Assembly: GCA_040768665.1 (NCBI GenBank)
Contig: JAXGMN010000023.1
Location: forward strand, 124,001-188,000
DNA from: JABWBD01 sp040768665
Lineage (GTDB): Bacteria > Planctomycetota > Planctomycetia > Pirellulales > Thermoguttaceae
Reading direction: 5' to 3'
DNA: 64,000 bases
Shown here: positions 41,048 through 50,969 of the stretch, in pieces
Layout: every line of letters starts with the position of its first letter
How positions within the stretch are numbered: position 1 is the first letter of the stretch
Notes under the pieces: model-generated
Database searches by the model: none
Told to the model about the DNA's origin: nothing
The model's input: only the letters and a program-made list of their open reading frames with translations
Position numbers and translations under genes: made by a program

Positions 41048-43762
41048 TCATGATTCCACGGTGGTCTCCGGCTCGACCTGCCGCTCCAGAATCGGCACCA
41101 CAACTTGGACTACGGTTCCCGAGCCGGGCGTGCTCTCGACGCTCAGCCGACCACCAAGGAGTCGCACCCTCTGTCGAATCCCCTCTAAACCGAAGTGGCC
41201 CGTCCCAACTGACTCTGGCACGAAGCCGATCCCCCAATCTTGAACCTTCAGACAAACCTCTTGGCCTTCCTGAATCAGACTGACCGCTACCTCTTTGCTG
41301 TGGCTGTGTTCGCAGGCATTGCTCAAAGCCTCTTGTACAATCCGATAAAGGGCGTTCTCTAGGATAGAGGCCAAGCGTTTAAACTGTACGCTGCAATGTA
41401 GTTCGATGTCCGGTCCTCCACGTCGCCGCTGTTCGTGAATCAGATGTGAGATAGCGGTTTCAAGGCCGATTTCATCGATGATCGGCGGGCGTACGGCGCT
41501 AATGAGGCGACGTGCTTCGTTGTGGGCCTGACGTACAAGCTCCACGCCGGTCTCGTAGGCTTTCACAGATTCAACCGGCGATTTCTCTCGAAGAGCGTCA
41601 TAGCACTGCAACTGCATTCCGGCAGCACCAAGGTACTGGGCCAGTCCATCGTGGATCTCGTAGGAGATGATTTGCCGTTCATGGTCGCTGGCTTGCAGCA
41701 TGTGCCAGAGCGACTGCTTTTCCCGTTCCAACGCTTCTTGCGCCTTCTTTCGTGCCGTGATGTCCCGAACGATTGCCACGACGGCGTTCAGCTTTCCTGA
41801 GCTGTCGCGGATCACCGCAGCCGATACTTCACCATCCATGCGTGTTCCATTTTTTTTCAGAAAGCCATATTCGACATTCCTCGTGATGCCCTGTTCGATG
41901 GTCTTTCGGAAATTTGCGAGGAACCTCTGATGGTCTTCTTGAGCGATGAAGTCGAGCGGGTGTCTACCGAGTAGCTCTTCGATACGGTCCGACCCGTGCA
42001 TTTCCAGGATTTGCCGGGATGCGAATGTAATGTGGCCGTTCAAGTCGGCCATGACAACCCCATCCGGCGATGTTTCGACGAGTGTTCTGTACTTCTCCTC
42101 GCTGGCTCGCAACGCCTCCTCGGCCTTCTTCCGCTCGGAGATATCCGCTATTACGACGGCAGACCGAAAAGGCTGACCGGCATCATCTCGGATAAGAAAG
42201 GTGCTTTGGAATACCGGAGTTGATGTGCCGTGGGTTGAAAGAACCACCTGCTCACCTTGCCACAATCCGTCCCGAAGCACCGCAGGAATGATGTCATGTT
42301 CCCTCTTGTTCTTGTAGCCCTCCAGGTAATACGACACAACATTCTTGCCAGTCACGTCTTCGGGCTTCTCTTCCCCGAATAGCCGGCACAGCGCCGGATT
42401 TACGTAGGTAATTCGGCCTTCCAGGTCGGCCATCCCGAAGCCTTGGCCCGACGCCTCAGCAAACCATTGAAAAATGGCGAGTTCGGCAGTACGCTCCTTG
42501 ACTTGTCGTTCAAGTTCGTGACGGGCCTGCTGCAATGCTTTCTCGGCCCGTTTTCGCTCCGTAATGTCACGGATGATCGCCCACATGCCGCAGGGGCGTC
42601 CCTCGTCGTCTCGCAAGAGCTTCGTCCGCAGTTCGACCGGAAACACCGTGCCGTCTTTTTTGCGATACTCTTTTTCATAGATGTCGGAATAACCCCGCAG
42701 GAGAACTTGTTTCTCGAATACGTCCTTTTGCAGAGCGTGCCATTTGGTTGGAATCAGATCCCGGAATGTGAGGGCAGCAAGTTCTTCCGGCTCATAACCG
42801 AGCATTTCCCGAAAGGCGTCGTTGTATTCCTGAATCCTGCCGTCCATCGTGAAGGCGACGAAAGCATCCCTGATGCTCTCATGTAGCCGCCGATACTTGG
42901 CTTCCGAAACGCGAAGTGCGTGTTCAGTCTGCTTCCGTTCGGTAATGTCCAGTCCCGAGCTCAGCGTTCCAACGATGGCTCCGGCATTGTCCCGCAAGAG
43001 TGCGTTGTGCCACACTACAACCCGCTCTTCATTGGATTGTGTCACCACCGGATTCTCATGATACTCTGCGGACGGCGCCCTGCCCGCAATCAATTCTCCA
43101 AAGGTGGCGTTCACCTCATCACGGATTCTCCGGGGCACACAGGTGTCAAACCAGTTCTTGCCGAGCAACGTCTCGCTGGCGTAGTCAAGGATTGCGTAGC
43201 CTTTGCGGTTCAGAAGCCGAATGTTGCCGTGGTTATCCAGCACGACCAAGATGACGCCTGCCACGTCGAGATACTGCTGAGTACGTTGGTGCTGATGCCG
43301 CAGGGCGTCCTCAGCACGCTTCTTCTCCGTGATATCCTGGCCGATCCCAAAAACGATATCTCGATCCACCAATGGAATCACCGTCCAGTTGATCCATCGG
43401 TAGGAACCATTCTTGCAGAGGTTGCGGTCTACGAAGTCGGTGGTAAGCTCACCAGACTTCAATGCGCCGAAGGTCTTCAGTGCCACCGCACGATCATCGG
43501 GATGGATGAAGTCCATGAATGGCCGAGAAAGCGATTCCTGCTCGGACCATCCGAGAATCCTTTCGAAAGCAGTGTTGACCTTCTTGTAGTAGCCGTCGGG
43601 GCCAGCGGTGGCAATCAGAACTGGCAGGCCGTCGTGGATCTGTTGCTGATCTGCTTCGGCTTGCTTTCGCTGGGCCAACTCGGCTTCCAGAACCGCATTC
43701 CGCTGGCGCAACTGGGTTATCTCGTCGATAAGTTGCTGCTGGGGCGTTCCCGGATCGCTCAT
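41048..43762 (-). CDS. Multi-PAS sensor histidine kinase, NarL/HisKA_3 type
   Basis: The 904-residue protein has a coiled N-terminus (QQQLIDEITQLRQRNAVLEA), about six PAS/PAC units (repeated SDIXERKR-type ends), then the HisKA_3 helix with ISYEIHDGLAQYLGAAGMQL (phospho-His) and a HATPase (VQEALSNACEHSHSKEV N-box, DWGIGFVPE G1 box, GHFGLEGIRQRVRLLGG). No transmembrane segment is seen, so it senses cytoplasmic signals, possibly redox or small molecules. No NarL-type regulator is adjacent, so its partner is elsewhere. Confidence 0.9.
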   Translation of the reverse strand: MSDPGTPQQQLIDEITQLRQRNAVLEAELAQRKQAEADQQQIHDGLPVLIATAGPDGYYKKVNTAFERILGWSEQESLSRPFMDFIHPDDRAVALKTFGALKSGELTTDFVDRNLCKNGSYRWINWTVIPLVDRDIVFGIGQDITEKKRAEDALRHQHQRTQQYLDVAGVILVVLDNHGNIRLLNRKGYAILDYASETLLGKNWFDTCVPRRIRDEVNATFGELIAGRAPSAEYHENPVVTQSNEERVVVWHNALLRDNAGAIVGTLSSGLDITERKQTEHALRVSEAKYRRLHESIRDAFVAFTMDGRIQEYNDAFREMLGYEPEELAALTFRDLIPTKWHALQKDVFEKQVLLRGYSDIYEKEYRKKDGTVFPVELRTKLLRDDEGRPCGMWAIIRDITERKRAEKALQQARHELERQVKERTAELAIFQWFAEASGQGFGMADLEGRITYVNPALCRLFGEEKPEDVTGKNVVSYYLEGYKNKREHDIIPAVLRDGLWQGEQVVLSTHGTSTPVFQSTFLIRDDAGQPFRSAVVIADISERKKAEEALRASEEKYRTLVETSPDGVVMADLNGHITFASRQILEMHGSDRIEELLGRHPLDFIAQEDHQRFLANFRKTIEQGITRNVEYGFLKKNGTRMDGEVSAAVIRDSSGKLNAVVAIVRDITARKKAQEALEREKQSLWHMLQASDHERQIISYEIHDGLAQYLGAAGMQLQCYDALREKSPVESVKAYETGVELVRQAHNEARRLISAVRPPIIDEIGLETAISHLIHEQRRRGGPDIELHCSVQFKRLASILENALYRIVQEALSNACEHSHSKEVAVSLIQEGQEVCLKVQDWGIGFVPESVGTGHFGLEGIRQRVRLLGGRLSVESTPGSGTVVQVVVPILERQVEPETTVES

Positions 43763-44090
43763 GGAGCACCTCCTGCTTAGATTGACGGCCTGCGGATTCT
43801 CCGGTGCGATTGTACAACAAACCTAGTGGATCCGGGAGGACCGGTGCGCTCGGTCCCCGGCCCCGGTGGGGTTGCTAGTGCCTCGAATGCAAATGGCTCT
43901 TCAGTTACTGAGTTGTGGCGGGCGCCGTCGAAAAGCGGGAACGGCAGGTTAAGCATCAACTTGCGGCTCCATTCAAAGCGGCGATTGCCGGCTCGTTGAC
44001 CCCGAGCCATCGGGGGTGGATACTGAGGTGCAAGCGGTCTATTTCCGGTCACCCGCCCACAGACGAACGGAAATCTTCCGAGGTGTTGCC
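43763..44090. other. Intergenic, divergent promoter region
   Basis: It lies between the divergent sensor kinase and sulfatase genes. I see no repeat or strong hairpin; the sulfatase frame is open to 44016 but that extension lacks a signal peptide. Confidence 0.4.
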
Positions 44091-45728
44091 ATGCATTGCG
44101 TGTTCACGGCGGTGGGGCTGCCCCCCGCCAATTCACCAGGCCGATTGCTGCACAGATTTGTCACACTTGTCGTTACCGGGTTCCTGGTGATCCTGGCCGT
44201 AGGCAGCGTGAAACAGGGACTATGTGCCGGGTCTAGCAGTGTACCAAACATTGTGCTAATCCTTGCCGACGATATGGGCTTTTCCGACATCGGCTGCTAC
44301 GGCGGCGAGATTCGAACGCCCAATCTCGACCGGTTGGCCGCCGGCGGGCTGCGTTTCTCGCAGTGCTACAACTGTGCTTTGTGCGGGCCGTCGCGGTCCG
44401 CGATCATGACGGGACTGCACCCGCACCAGGTCGGAATCTTCAACTGGACAGGCCTGCTGAACGACCGGTGTGTAACGGTGTTCGAACTGCTCAAGCAGTC
44501 GGGCTATGCGACCTGCGCGGTCGGCCGCCTGGACATGGTCACGGCCGAGAACTGGCATGATCCGGCAATGATTGCCCGCTACGTCGACCGGTTTCTTGGC
44601 AGCACCGGGCATACGGGCCCGGGAAACTACTTCAAAGACGTGCGAAACACAGCGTTCTACCGCGACGGCAAGCCCTTTCTGCTGCCGCCCGACGGCACCT
44701 ACAAGACCGACTTGATCACCGATTTCGCCGTCGAGTTCATCGGTACTGCGCCGAAAGACAAACCCTTCTTTCTCTACATGGCCCATTACTCGCCGCACTG
44801 GCCTCTTCATGCGAAACCGGAAGACATCGCAAAATACCGTGAACTTTACCGCACGCTCGGCTGGGACCAGGCCAGGGCCGGCCGCTATCGACGGCTGGTG
44901 GAATCGGGTCTGATCAGCAGGAACTGCCCGCTGTCGCCGCGGGATCCACGCGTCCCGGCATGGGAAGACGCCGAGAACAAAGGGTGGGAAGCCGAACGCA
45001 TGGCCGTTTTCGCGGCGCAGATCGACTGCCTGGATCAGAGCGTTGGACGCGTCCTCGATGCACTCGACCGCGCCGGGGCAAGCCGGAATACCCTGGTCCT
45101 TTTCCTCTCCGACAACGGCGCGTCCGACCAGGCGGTGGGCAGGTCACTGGATAAGCCCGGCCAGACCTGGCGAAGCGACGGCACACCGACCCGCGTTGGC
45201 AACACGCCTGACATTCCGCCCGGCCCTGCCGACACCTTCGTGACCGCCGGACCGGCCTGGTCAAACGTCTCCAACGCGCCCTTCCGTCGCCATAAGCAGG
45301 CGAATCACGAAGGCGGCATCGCGACACCGCTTATCGCCTGGTGGCCGGACGTGATCCGGCAGCAAGGCCGCATTACTTCGGAACTCGCGCACATCACTGA
45401 CATCCCGGCCACCTGCCTCGATGTCGCGAACGTTGAGTATCCGAGCCAGTTCTTGGGCAGAACCGTGCAGCCGCCGGCGGGCAAGAGCTTGCTGCCGGTA
45501 CTCCAAGGGAAGCAGCGGAACGGGCACGAGTCCCTGTGCTGGGCCACATCCGGTTCCCGCGCAGTTCGCATGGGCCGATGGAAGCTGGTCTCCGCAAAAG
45601 GCGGCGACTGGGAGCTTTACGACATGCAGATCGATCGCACCGAATTGAACGACCTGGCTCGGCAACATCCCGAGCGAGTTCGAGAAATGGCGAAAGTGTT
45701 CGAGCAGTTTCTTCGAAACACGCAGTGA
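44091..45728 (+). CDS. Exported sulfatase (type I, formylglycine)
   Basis: ATG 44091 gives 545 residues with an N-terminal membrane/signal segment (RFVTLVVTGFLVILAVGSV). Metal-binding LILADDMGFSDIGCYGG is followed by ALCGPSRSAIMTGLHPHQVG, with the C-x-P-S-R formylglycine site at Cys98. Later KPFFLYMAHYSPHWPLHAKP and LFLSDNGASDQ fit sulfatase metal and substrate loops. It would hydrolyse sulfate esters of polysaccharides in the periplasm. An anaerobic or FGE-type maturase must act from elsewhere. Family length is normal. Confidence 0.88.
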   Translation: MHCVFTAVGLPPANSPGRLLHRFVTLVVTGFLVILAVGSVKQGLCAGSSSVPNIVLILADDMGFSDIGCYGGEIRTPNLDRLAAGGLRFSQCYNCALCGPSRSAIMTGLHPHQVGIFNWTGLLNDRCVTVFELLKQSGYATCAVGRLDMVTAENWHDPAMIARYVDRFLGSTGHTGPGNYFKDVRNTAFYRDGKPFLLPPDGTYKTDLITDFAVEFIGTAPKDKPFFLYMAHYSPHWPLHAKPEDIAKYRELYRTLGWDQARAGRYRRLVESGLISRNCPLSPRDPRVPAWEDAENKGWEAERMAVFAAQIDCLDQSVGRVLDALDRAGASRNTLVLFLSDNGASDQAVGRSLDKPGQTWRSDGTPTRVGNTPDIPPGPADTFVTAGPAWSNVSNAPFRRHKQANHEGGIATPLIAWWPDVIRQQGRITSELAHITDIPATCLDVANVEYPSQFLGRTVQPPAGKSLLPVLQGKQRNGHESLCWATSGSRAVRMGRWKLVSAKGGDWELYDMQIDRTELNDLARQHPERVREMAKVFEQFLRNTQ

Positions 45729-45841
45729 ACCGAGTGCCTTCAAAGCCCGTGATTCGCGAGACGGGGTTTGAAAACGGCGAGGCAGCAGGCGATACTGAAG
45801 ATTCATACAAACAAAGCATTTCACCGGACTGGAGGACTTTT

Positions 45842-46006
45842 ATGCACCTGTCGATTTCGGCTCATCTGGTGGCGTTCGGTTGCTGGCTGGCGGCGAGTTG
45901 GGCGATGGCCGACCCGCCCAGGTTTAAGACGCACCGCGTCGGCACGTTCCGCAGCGTCACCGGCAAGTGGGGTGGCCCGGTGTGGTTCAAAAACCTGAGA
46001 CGGTAG
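45842..46006 (+). pseudogene. Short secreted-protein remnant, 54 residues
   Basis: A signal peptide-like start (ISAHLVAFGCWLAASWAMA) is followed by RFKTHRVGTFRSVTGKW and a rapid stop. The start resembles exported FG-GAP/VCBS-type proteins, so a truncated gene is possible. Identity is uncertain. Confidence 0.3.
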
Positions 46007-46073
46007 GTACGTACGGCACCGTCAAGCCCGATTGGCACCACGTCACTGTCAGTTCGAAAAGCGAAGTGAAAGC

Positions 46074-48203
46074 ATGAACTCCAAACGTCTATTTCGCGTG
46101 CCGCTGTGTATTCTCTTTGTCTGGCTCGCTGCTGCGGCATTTGCGGAGGGCGTTGCGGCCGAAGCAGCCAATCCGTGGAAGGTCTATCCGGAAAAGCTCC
46201 CGGCCCGGGCCGACGCGCTGCGATTCAACATCGACGCCTGCGTCGAGGCGTGCCGCCGGCACGAGGATCCGGCGACGAAGGAAGCCTGGGAGACCGACAG
46301 GGCCACGCTCGCGACCGCGCTGCGCAGGGCGATCGGCCTTGAGCCCTGGCCGGAGAAGTCCCCCCTGGAAGCCCGCATCACCGGGCAGGCCGAACGCGAC
46401 GGCTACACCATCCAGAACGTCGTCTTTCAGAGTTTCCCGCAGTTCTACGTAACTGCCAACGTCTACATCCCCAAAGACGGGAAACGGCCGCTGCCGGCGA
46501 TTGTCGTCACGGCCGGCCATGCGATGGACGATGGGAAGAACTACGATCTCTACCGCACCGCTCAGTTAGGACTCGTCCGACAGGGATTTCTCGTACTGGC
46601 CTATGATCCTGTCGGCCAGGGCGAGCGGAAGCTGCCGGGCTATTCACACCCGGTCAGCTACCCCGCCATGCTGGTCGGCCATACGAATCTCCGTTACATG
46701 CTGTGGGACAGTGTGCGTGCACTGGATTACCTTCTGACTCGCACAGACGTGGATCCGAAAAGGATCGGGATCACGGGAAATTCCGGCGGCGGATTGAATA
46801 CGATGTACGCCATGCCGATTGAATCGCGATTCGCCGCCGGGGCGTCGTTTTGTTGTCTCTGTTCGTACGAGGCCTGGATCAAGGATGGCGGAAATCACTG
46901 TATCTGCAACCATCTGCCGGGCATTTGCCGCGAGATGGAGCAGTTCCAATTCGTCGGGCTGTGCGCCGCGCGGCCGTTTATGGCCGGCAACGGGGAAAAG
47001 GACCCTATCTTTCCTGTCCAAGGCACCCGCGACACGATCCGCCGCGCCGAAAAGATCTACGGGTTCTACGATGCGGCTGATCGGGTCGCGCTCTGCGAGG
47101 CGCCGCTGGCCCATGGCTGGTCGCAGCCGCTCCGCGAGAAGGCCTACGGTTGGATGAACCGCTGGCTCCGGGGGCAAGGCGATGGCTCGCCGGTGCCTGA
47201 ACCGGAAATCAAGCTCGAAGACAAGAGAGCCGAGGATCTCCGTGCACTGAAGGACGGGAAGATGCCGGCCGACGCCAAGAGCTACACCGACCTGATCCGC
47301 GAGGAAGCTCAACGACTCGTGGGGAGCTACGCGAGTGTGCCGAGTGACCGGACGGCATCCACGACCTGGGCCGCTGAGACCCGGAAAAGGCTCTGGGAGA
47401 CCCTTGGCGGAAAGCCGGAAGGCTTCCAGTCGAGCATCGACGAGCATGGCTCGTTCGCTTGGGAAGGCCGAACCGTCGAGCGTATGGCGATTCGGACCGA
47501 ACCGGGCCTGGAAGTGCCCGCACTGTTGATCCGGTCGGGCGACCTGTCCGGTGCCACGCCCGTGGTCGTTCTGCTCGATGATGCCGGCAAGGAGGCGGTT
47601 CGCGAATCGGCTGTCGCGAAGACGCTGCTTGACCAGAAGATCGCGGTCCTGGCATTGGACGTCCGGGCTACAGGTGAGGGCAAGGTCCACGAGAACCAGT
47701 GTGCCAGCGACGCGATCGTGCTCGGACGACCGCTGCTGGGGCAGCAGACGTGGGACGTGGTCGCTGCTGTCAATGCGATTTCCCAACGGGAGGATCTGGG
47801 GCCGGTTGCCGTCTATGGACGCGGCAGCCTCGGCCTGGTGGCCATGCTGGCGGCGGCGACATCGGAGCAAATCGCCGGTGTGGCGGTGGAGCGTAGCCTG
47901 GGGAGTCTCGTTTGGGCGATTGCCGATCCGTTGCCGCAACCGCTTTCGATCTACGCCCCAAATATCCTGAAGGTCGGTGACATTCCACACGTTGCCGCGC
48001 TTTGCAGTCCGCGACCGCTTCTGTGGGTCAACCCGCAGGGGAGCGAGGGCACGCCGGTTTCAGACGTGGAGGCATTGAAGCTTCTGGAACCAGCCGTCGC
48101 CGCCTATCGGTCGGCGGGCGCCGCCACATTTCCGAGGATTCATTTGGCGGCCGATCCCGGACCGACCGTCAGCAACTTTCTTAAGACGACATTGAACCGT
48201 TAG
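46074..48203 (+). CDS. Exported alpha/beta-hydrolase, acetylxylan-esterase-like
   Basis: ATG 46074 gives 709 residues with a signal peptide (LFRVPLCILFVWLAAAAFAE). The catalytic domain has PAIVVTAGHAMDDGK, VLAYDPVGQGER, and the nucleophile elbow GITGNSGGGLNTM. A second, C-terminal hydrolase-like half (VVVLLDDAGKEAVRESA, VYGRGSLGLVAM) looks degenerate. Relatives include acetyl-xylan esterases and dipeptidyl-peptidase-like enzymes of planctomycetes. It lies after the sulfatase on the same strand, consistent with polysaccharide decoration removal. Confidence 0.75.
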   Translation: MNSKRLFRVPLCILFVWLAAAAFAEGVAAEAANPWKVYPEKLPARADALRFNIDACVEACRRHEDPATKEAWETDRATLATALRRAIGLEPWPEKSPLEARITGQAERDGYTIQNVVFQSFPQFYVTANVYIPKDGKRPLPAIVVTAGHAMDDGKNYDLYRTAQLGLVRQGFLVLAYDPVGQGERKLPGYSHPVSYPAMLVGHTNLRYMLWDSVRALDYLLTRTDVDPKRIGITGNSGGGLNTMYAMPIESRFAAGASFCCLCSYEAWIKDGGNHCICNHLPGICREMEQFQFVGLCAARPFMAGNGEKDPIFPVQGTRDTIRRAEKIYGFYDAADRVALCEAPLAHGWSQPLREKAYGWMNRWLRGQGDGSPVPEPEIKLEDKRAEDLRALKDGKMPADAKSYTDLIREEAQRLVGSYASVPSDRTASTTWAAETRKRLWETLGGKPEGFQSSIDEHGSFAWEGRTVERMAIRTEPGLEVPALLIRSGDLSGATPVVVLLDDAGKEAVRESAVAKTLLDQKIAVLALDVRATGEGKVHENQCASDAIVLGRPLLGQQTWDVVAAVNAISQREDLGPVAVYGRGSLGLVAMLAAATSEQIAGVAVERSLGSLVWAIADPLPQPLSIYAPNILKVGDIPHVAALCSPRPLLWVNPQGSEGTPVSDVEALKLLEPAVAAYRSAGAATFPRIHLAADPGPTVSNFLKTTLNR

Positions 48204-48302
48204 AGCCGATCCCAAGACCCGCCAGGGAAAGGGAACAGGCATATTTTGCTCCGAAGACACCGGAAAATGAGCCAGGCCCCAACGGTTTTGGGATAGGCTC
48301 TT
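48202..48302. repeat. REP-like palindrome, subfamily c (ATTTTGCTCCGAAG type)
   Basis: The element runs from GAGCCGATCCCAAGACC to GGTTTTGGGATAGGCTC and holds GGGAACAGGCATATTTTGC and GAAAATGAGCCAGGCCCC. It is the family copied into cas4-cas1. Confidence 0.75.
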
Positions 48303-48335
48303 AACACAGCCCCTGGATGCGAGCACCAGCACTCC

Positions 48336-48758
48336 ATGACCAAGCGAGTCAGACAGTCGGGCCGCCGCGGAGCGGTCGGCGTGGTGGTACGCAACGGGCG
48401 GTTTTTGGTGATTCGCCGCTCAAAGTTCGTGGTTGCTCCTCGGAAGTTTTGCTTCCCCGGCGGTGCGATCGAGGGATCGGAAACGGAGGAAGAGGCCCTG
48501 ATCAGAGAAATCCGCGAAGAATTGAACGTCGAGATCCGCCCGCAACGCCGGCTCTGGCGGAGCGTCACCCCCTGGGGCGTACAGCTTGCCTGGTGGCTCG
48601 GCCAACTCCCTGCCGCGCCCGAGCCGACTCCGAATCCGGCGGAAGTCGAGTCCGTCCACTGGTACACGGCGGGCGAGATGGCCGCACTGCCGAGATTGCT
48701 GGAGAGCAATGCCGCATTTCTCCGGGCCGTGGCGACCGGCGAGATCGAACTCAAGTGA
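48336..48758 (+). CDS. Nudix hydrolase
   Basis: The 140-residue protein has the Nudix box GGAIEGSETEEEALIREIRE followed by ELNVEI, fitting G-x5-E-x7-RE-U-x-EE-x-G-U except that the final Gly is Asn. Domain edges (GAVGVVVRNGRFLVIRRS, PAEVESVHWYTAGEMAALP) are typical. It hydrolyses nucleoside diphosphate derivatives; the substrate is unknown. It is flanked by two related palindromes (48202 and 48764), so the gene sits between direct-repeat-like elements. Confidence 0.88.
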   Translation: MTKRVRQSGRRGAVGVVVRNGRFLVIRRSKFVVAPRKFCFPGGAIEGSETEEEALIREIREELNVEIRPQRRLWRSVTPWGVQLAWWLGQLPAAPEPTPNPAEVESVHWYTAGEMAALPRLLESNAAFLRAVATGEIELK

Positions 48759-48763
48759 GAACG

Positions 48764-48857
48764 TATCCCAAAACCGCGCCAGCAGAAGGGGACAGGCACA
48801 TTTGCTCCGAAGACTCCGCAAAATCAGCCAGTCGCCAACAGTTCTGGAATAGGCTCC
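48764..48857. repeat. REP-like palindrome, subfamily c
   Basis: TATCCCAAAACCG start, GGGGACAGGCACATTTGC, CAAAATCAGCCAGTCGCC and GGAATAGGCTCC end. It is highly similar to 48202 and to the copy inside cas4-cas1. Confidence 0.75.
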
Positions 48858-48865
48858 AGGCCGGC

Positions 48866-50050
48866 TTAGTGGACGGGACCTTGGCTGGTCGGCGGTTGCG
48901 GGAAGAAACGGCGGTTGAAGATTTCCGGGTCAAAGGGGTCCGCAGGCACAAACTCCGGCGGCAGTCCGCCTCGTTGGACGCCCGAGGTGGTCGGCTCCGA
49001 AGGTGCCGATTCGCGAACATCCGAAGATGGTTGAGTTTGCGAGCCGGCCTCCATGCCGCCGGCCTGTTCCGGCAAGGACGAGAGCCCCGGTTGCGATGGG
49101 AACGCAGGTTCGACGTGCGCAGCGGGCAATGCGGGGCTCACAGCCCCAGCGGATTCCGTGTGGGTCGCCGGGAGCACAGCCGGCGACTCCGCAACCGGCG
49201 GCGGCTCTCCCTGCGCCACGAGATAAGCCCAAGCGATCAGTTGTTGGTATTTGGCCGAGTAGCGGTCGGTAAAGATTGGGGCGCGGGTCGGACCGTGCGC
49301 CCGAATCGGAGCGGTCAGAAGCGAGCTGTTTTCGATGTCGTCGCGATCGATCAGCTTGACAACCGCATGCAGATTTCGCTGTGTCAACCGCCGGCTGGGC
49401 GGCTGCCCGGCTGGTATCCGCAGCAGTCGAAAGCCGTGGTCGGCAGCCGGTCCGTGGCATCCACTGGCCGTACAGTTGTTCGTCAGAAGGGGCTGAATCG
49501 TCTGCGTAAACGTCTCCACAACTCCGGCCGGCATGCCCCGCACCATCCGATCCAACTCTTCTGGCGACGCTCCCGGACTGGCCGACCGAACAGATTGATC
49601 TTCTTCCGGCGACTCGGCCGTTCGGTCGAGCGCCATGCGGATTCGGCGGTCCACCAGGGGGATCAACGGGTGTGCGGGATTCAACGCCGCCGCCAGACGG
49701 AGTTCCTGAAAGGCTTCGCTCACCAACCCGACCCGCTCGCACCACACGGCCAGATCGAGTCGGTCGCGGACATTGTCGAAGCGGATCCGCTTGTGCAGGT
49801 GCCGATAGGCCTCCTGCAGGTTGCCACAGACAAATTGAACTTCCCGCGAGTGGAGCCGGATTTCGCCGTGATCCACGACAACTATGTAGTAGTCCCCCGC
49901 CCTGGAAATCGTGCCGGAGATCACCTGATTGTTGTGGAGAAGCATCACGCCGGCCCGTGCAGCACTCAGCTCGGTGCGTGGCTGAGCGGTTGCTTGGGGG
50001 AAAGCAACGCGGGTCAGTAAGACACAAAGGAGGAGGCTGAAGTGTCGCAT
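48866..50050 (-). CDS. Exported planctomycete protein with CX4CH motif
   Basis: I choose ATG 50050 (394 residues), which gives a signal peptide (RHFSLLLCVLLTRVAFPQAT). The first part looks like a small beta-domain (VMLLHNNQVISGTISRAGDY) plus a TPR-like helix (EAFQELRLAAALNPAHPLIP). A central LLTNNCTASGCHGPAADHGF carries two cysteines and His in the order of a haem or cysteine-rich motif, with four residues between the cysteines. The C-terminus is Pro/Ser/Glu-rich and disordered. Similar NC..GCHG motifs occur in planctomycete exported proteins. The role is unknown. Confidence 0.6.
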   Translation of the reverse strand: MRHFSLLLCVLLTRVAFPQATAQPRTELSAARAGVMLLHNNQVISGTISRAGDYYIVVVDHGEIRLHSREVQFVCGNLQEAYRHLHKRIRFDNVRDRLDLAVWCERVGLVSEAFQELRLAAALNPAHPLIPLVDRRIRMALDRTAESPEEDQSVRSASPGASPEELDRMVRGMPAGVVETFTQTIQPLLTNNCTASGCHGPAADHGFRLLRIPAGQPPSRRLTQRNLHAVVKLIDRDDIENSSLLTAPIRAHGPTRAPIFTDRYSAKYQQLIAWAYLVAQGEPPPVAESPAVLPATHTESAGAVSPALPAAHVEPAFPSQPGLSSLPEQAGGMEAGSQTQPSSDVRESAPSEPTTSGVQRGGLPPEFVPADPFDPEIFNRRFFPQPPTSQGPVH

Positions 50051-50397
50051 AGGCGGGCAAAGGTAGGAAAACCGGCCCCCCGGGTCAAGAGAACTTTGCA
50101 TCCTAAGGGCTGCCGAGTTGCCGACCGCGTGGCCGCTTGGTAGTCCACACGATTACCAGGCGCTATACTCACCGATAGCAGACCGAGCACGCCGCGTCGG
50201 CGTGGCTTCTCTCGGGAGGCCGCGCGGGCACAATGGGACTGGTGAAAAGGAACGTGGGCACCTGCCACACGTTGCAGACAATCGGCCAAGCCGCCACGGA
50301 AGGTGGTTCCCCCATTGTCGGCGGTTTCCGGGCAGGATCGGTTGGTCTGTCCTTGGGCTTGGCTGGCGAACTTTGGATTGAACGTAGGGATCTTGCA

Positions 50398-50679
50398 GTG
50401 ACAAGACAGGTGGAGCGACGTGAAATTCACTACCGAGGTCGAGTCCAAGGAGTGGGGTTCCGCTACACCACAAGGAGCGTGGCGGCTCGTTTTTCGATAA
50501 CGGGGTTTGTGCGGAATCTGCCCGATGGCCGGGTACTGCTGGTTACCGAGGGCGCACCAAGCGAATTGGACCGTTTCCTTGCCGCGTTGGAAGCTGAAAT
50601 GGCGCACCATATTCACGGTCGCGACGTCGAAATCCGTTGCGCAACCGGTGAGTTCGGCAGTTTTAGCATCCGTCCCTGA
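50398..50679 (+). CDS. Acylphosphatase
   Basis: GTG 50398 gives 93 residues: REIHYRGRVQGVGFRYTTRS with the catalytic Arg, then GFVRNLPDGRVLLVTEG with the catalytic Asn, both in the expected spacing. The end (EFGSFSIRP) fits the ferredoxin-like fold. It hydrolyses acyl phosphates. Size is normal. The frame is open to 50233 but the extension shows no conserved feature. Confidence 0.9.
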   Translation: MTRQVERREIHYRGRVQGVGFRYTTRSVAARFSITGFVRNLPDGRVLLVTEGAPSELDRFLAALEAEMAHHIHGRDVEIRCATGEFGSFSIRP

Positions 50680-50754
50680 TTCTCAGGGTCCGTTCTGCCG
50701 TTTGCCATGCGAACCAACGCTGAACCACCTGCGTAGCGAGCGGTAGCTGCACTC

Positions 50755-50926
50755 TAGGTGGTTTGTTTGTTTAGTTTGATGAGGGGACAGGCACTGCGGG
50801 TAATCGAGGGTGATTCGGAGCGAAGATACAAGGTCTTGCGGAGTCAGCCCCTGTTTGTTACCCCACGCTCTAGGGTTAAATGCCGAGTACCCGCGAGTGA
50901 TCGCGGGCGTCCTGCAAACCACCTAA
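50755..50926. repeat. Inverted AGGTGGTTTG boxes enclosing a REP-like palindrome
   Basis: AGGTGGTTTG near 50755 and CAAACCACCT near 50917 face each other around the b-type palindrome at 50778-50873 (GGGGACAGGCACTGC to GGAGTCAGCCCC). The structure may be a small composite element. The gap to the permease gene holds nothing else. Confidence 0.55.
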
Positions 50927-50969
50927 ACGGCGACCGGTATTAGGCAACGGCGATTACCAGGGGAGAGGT

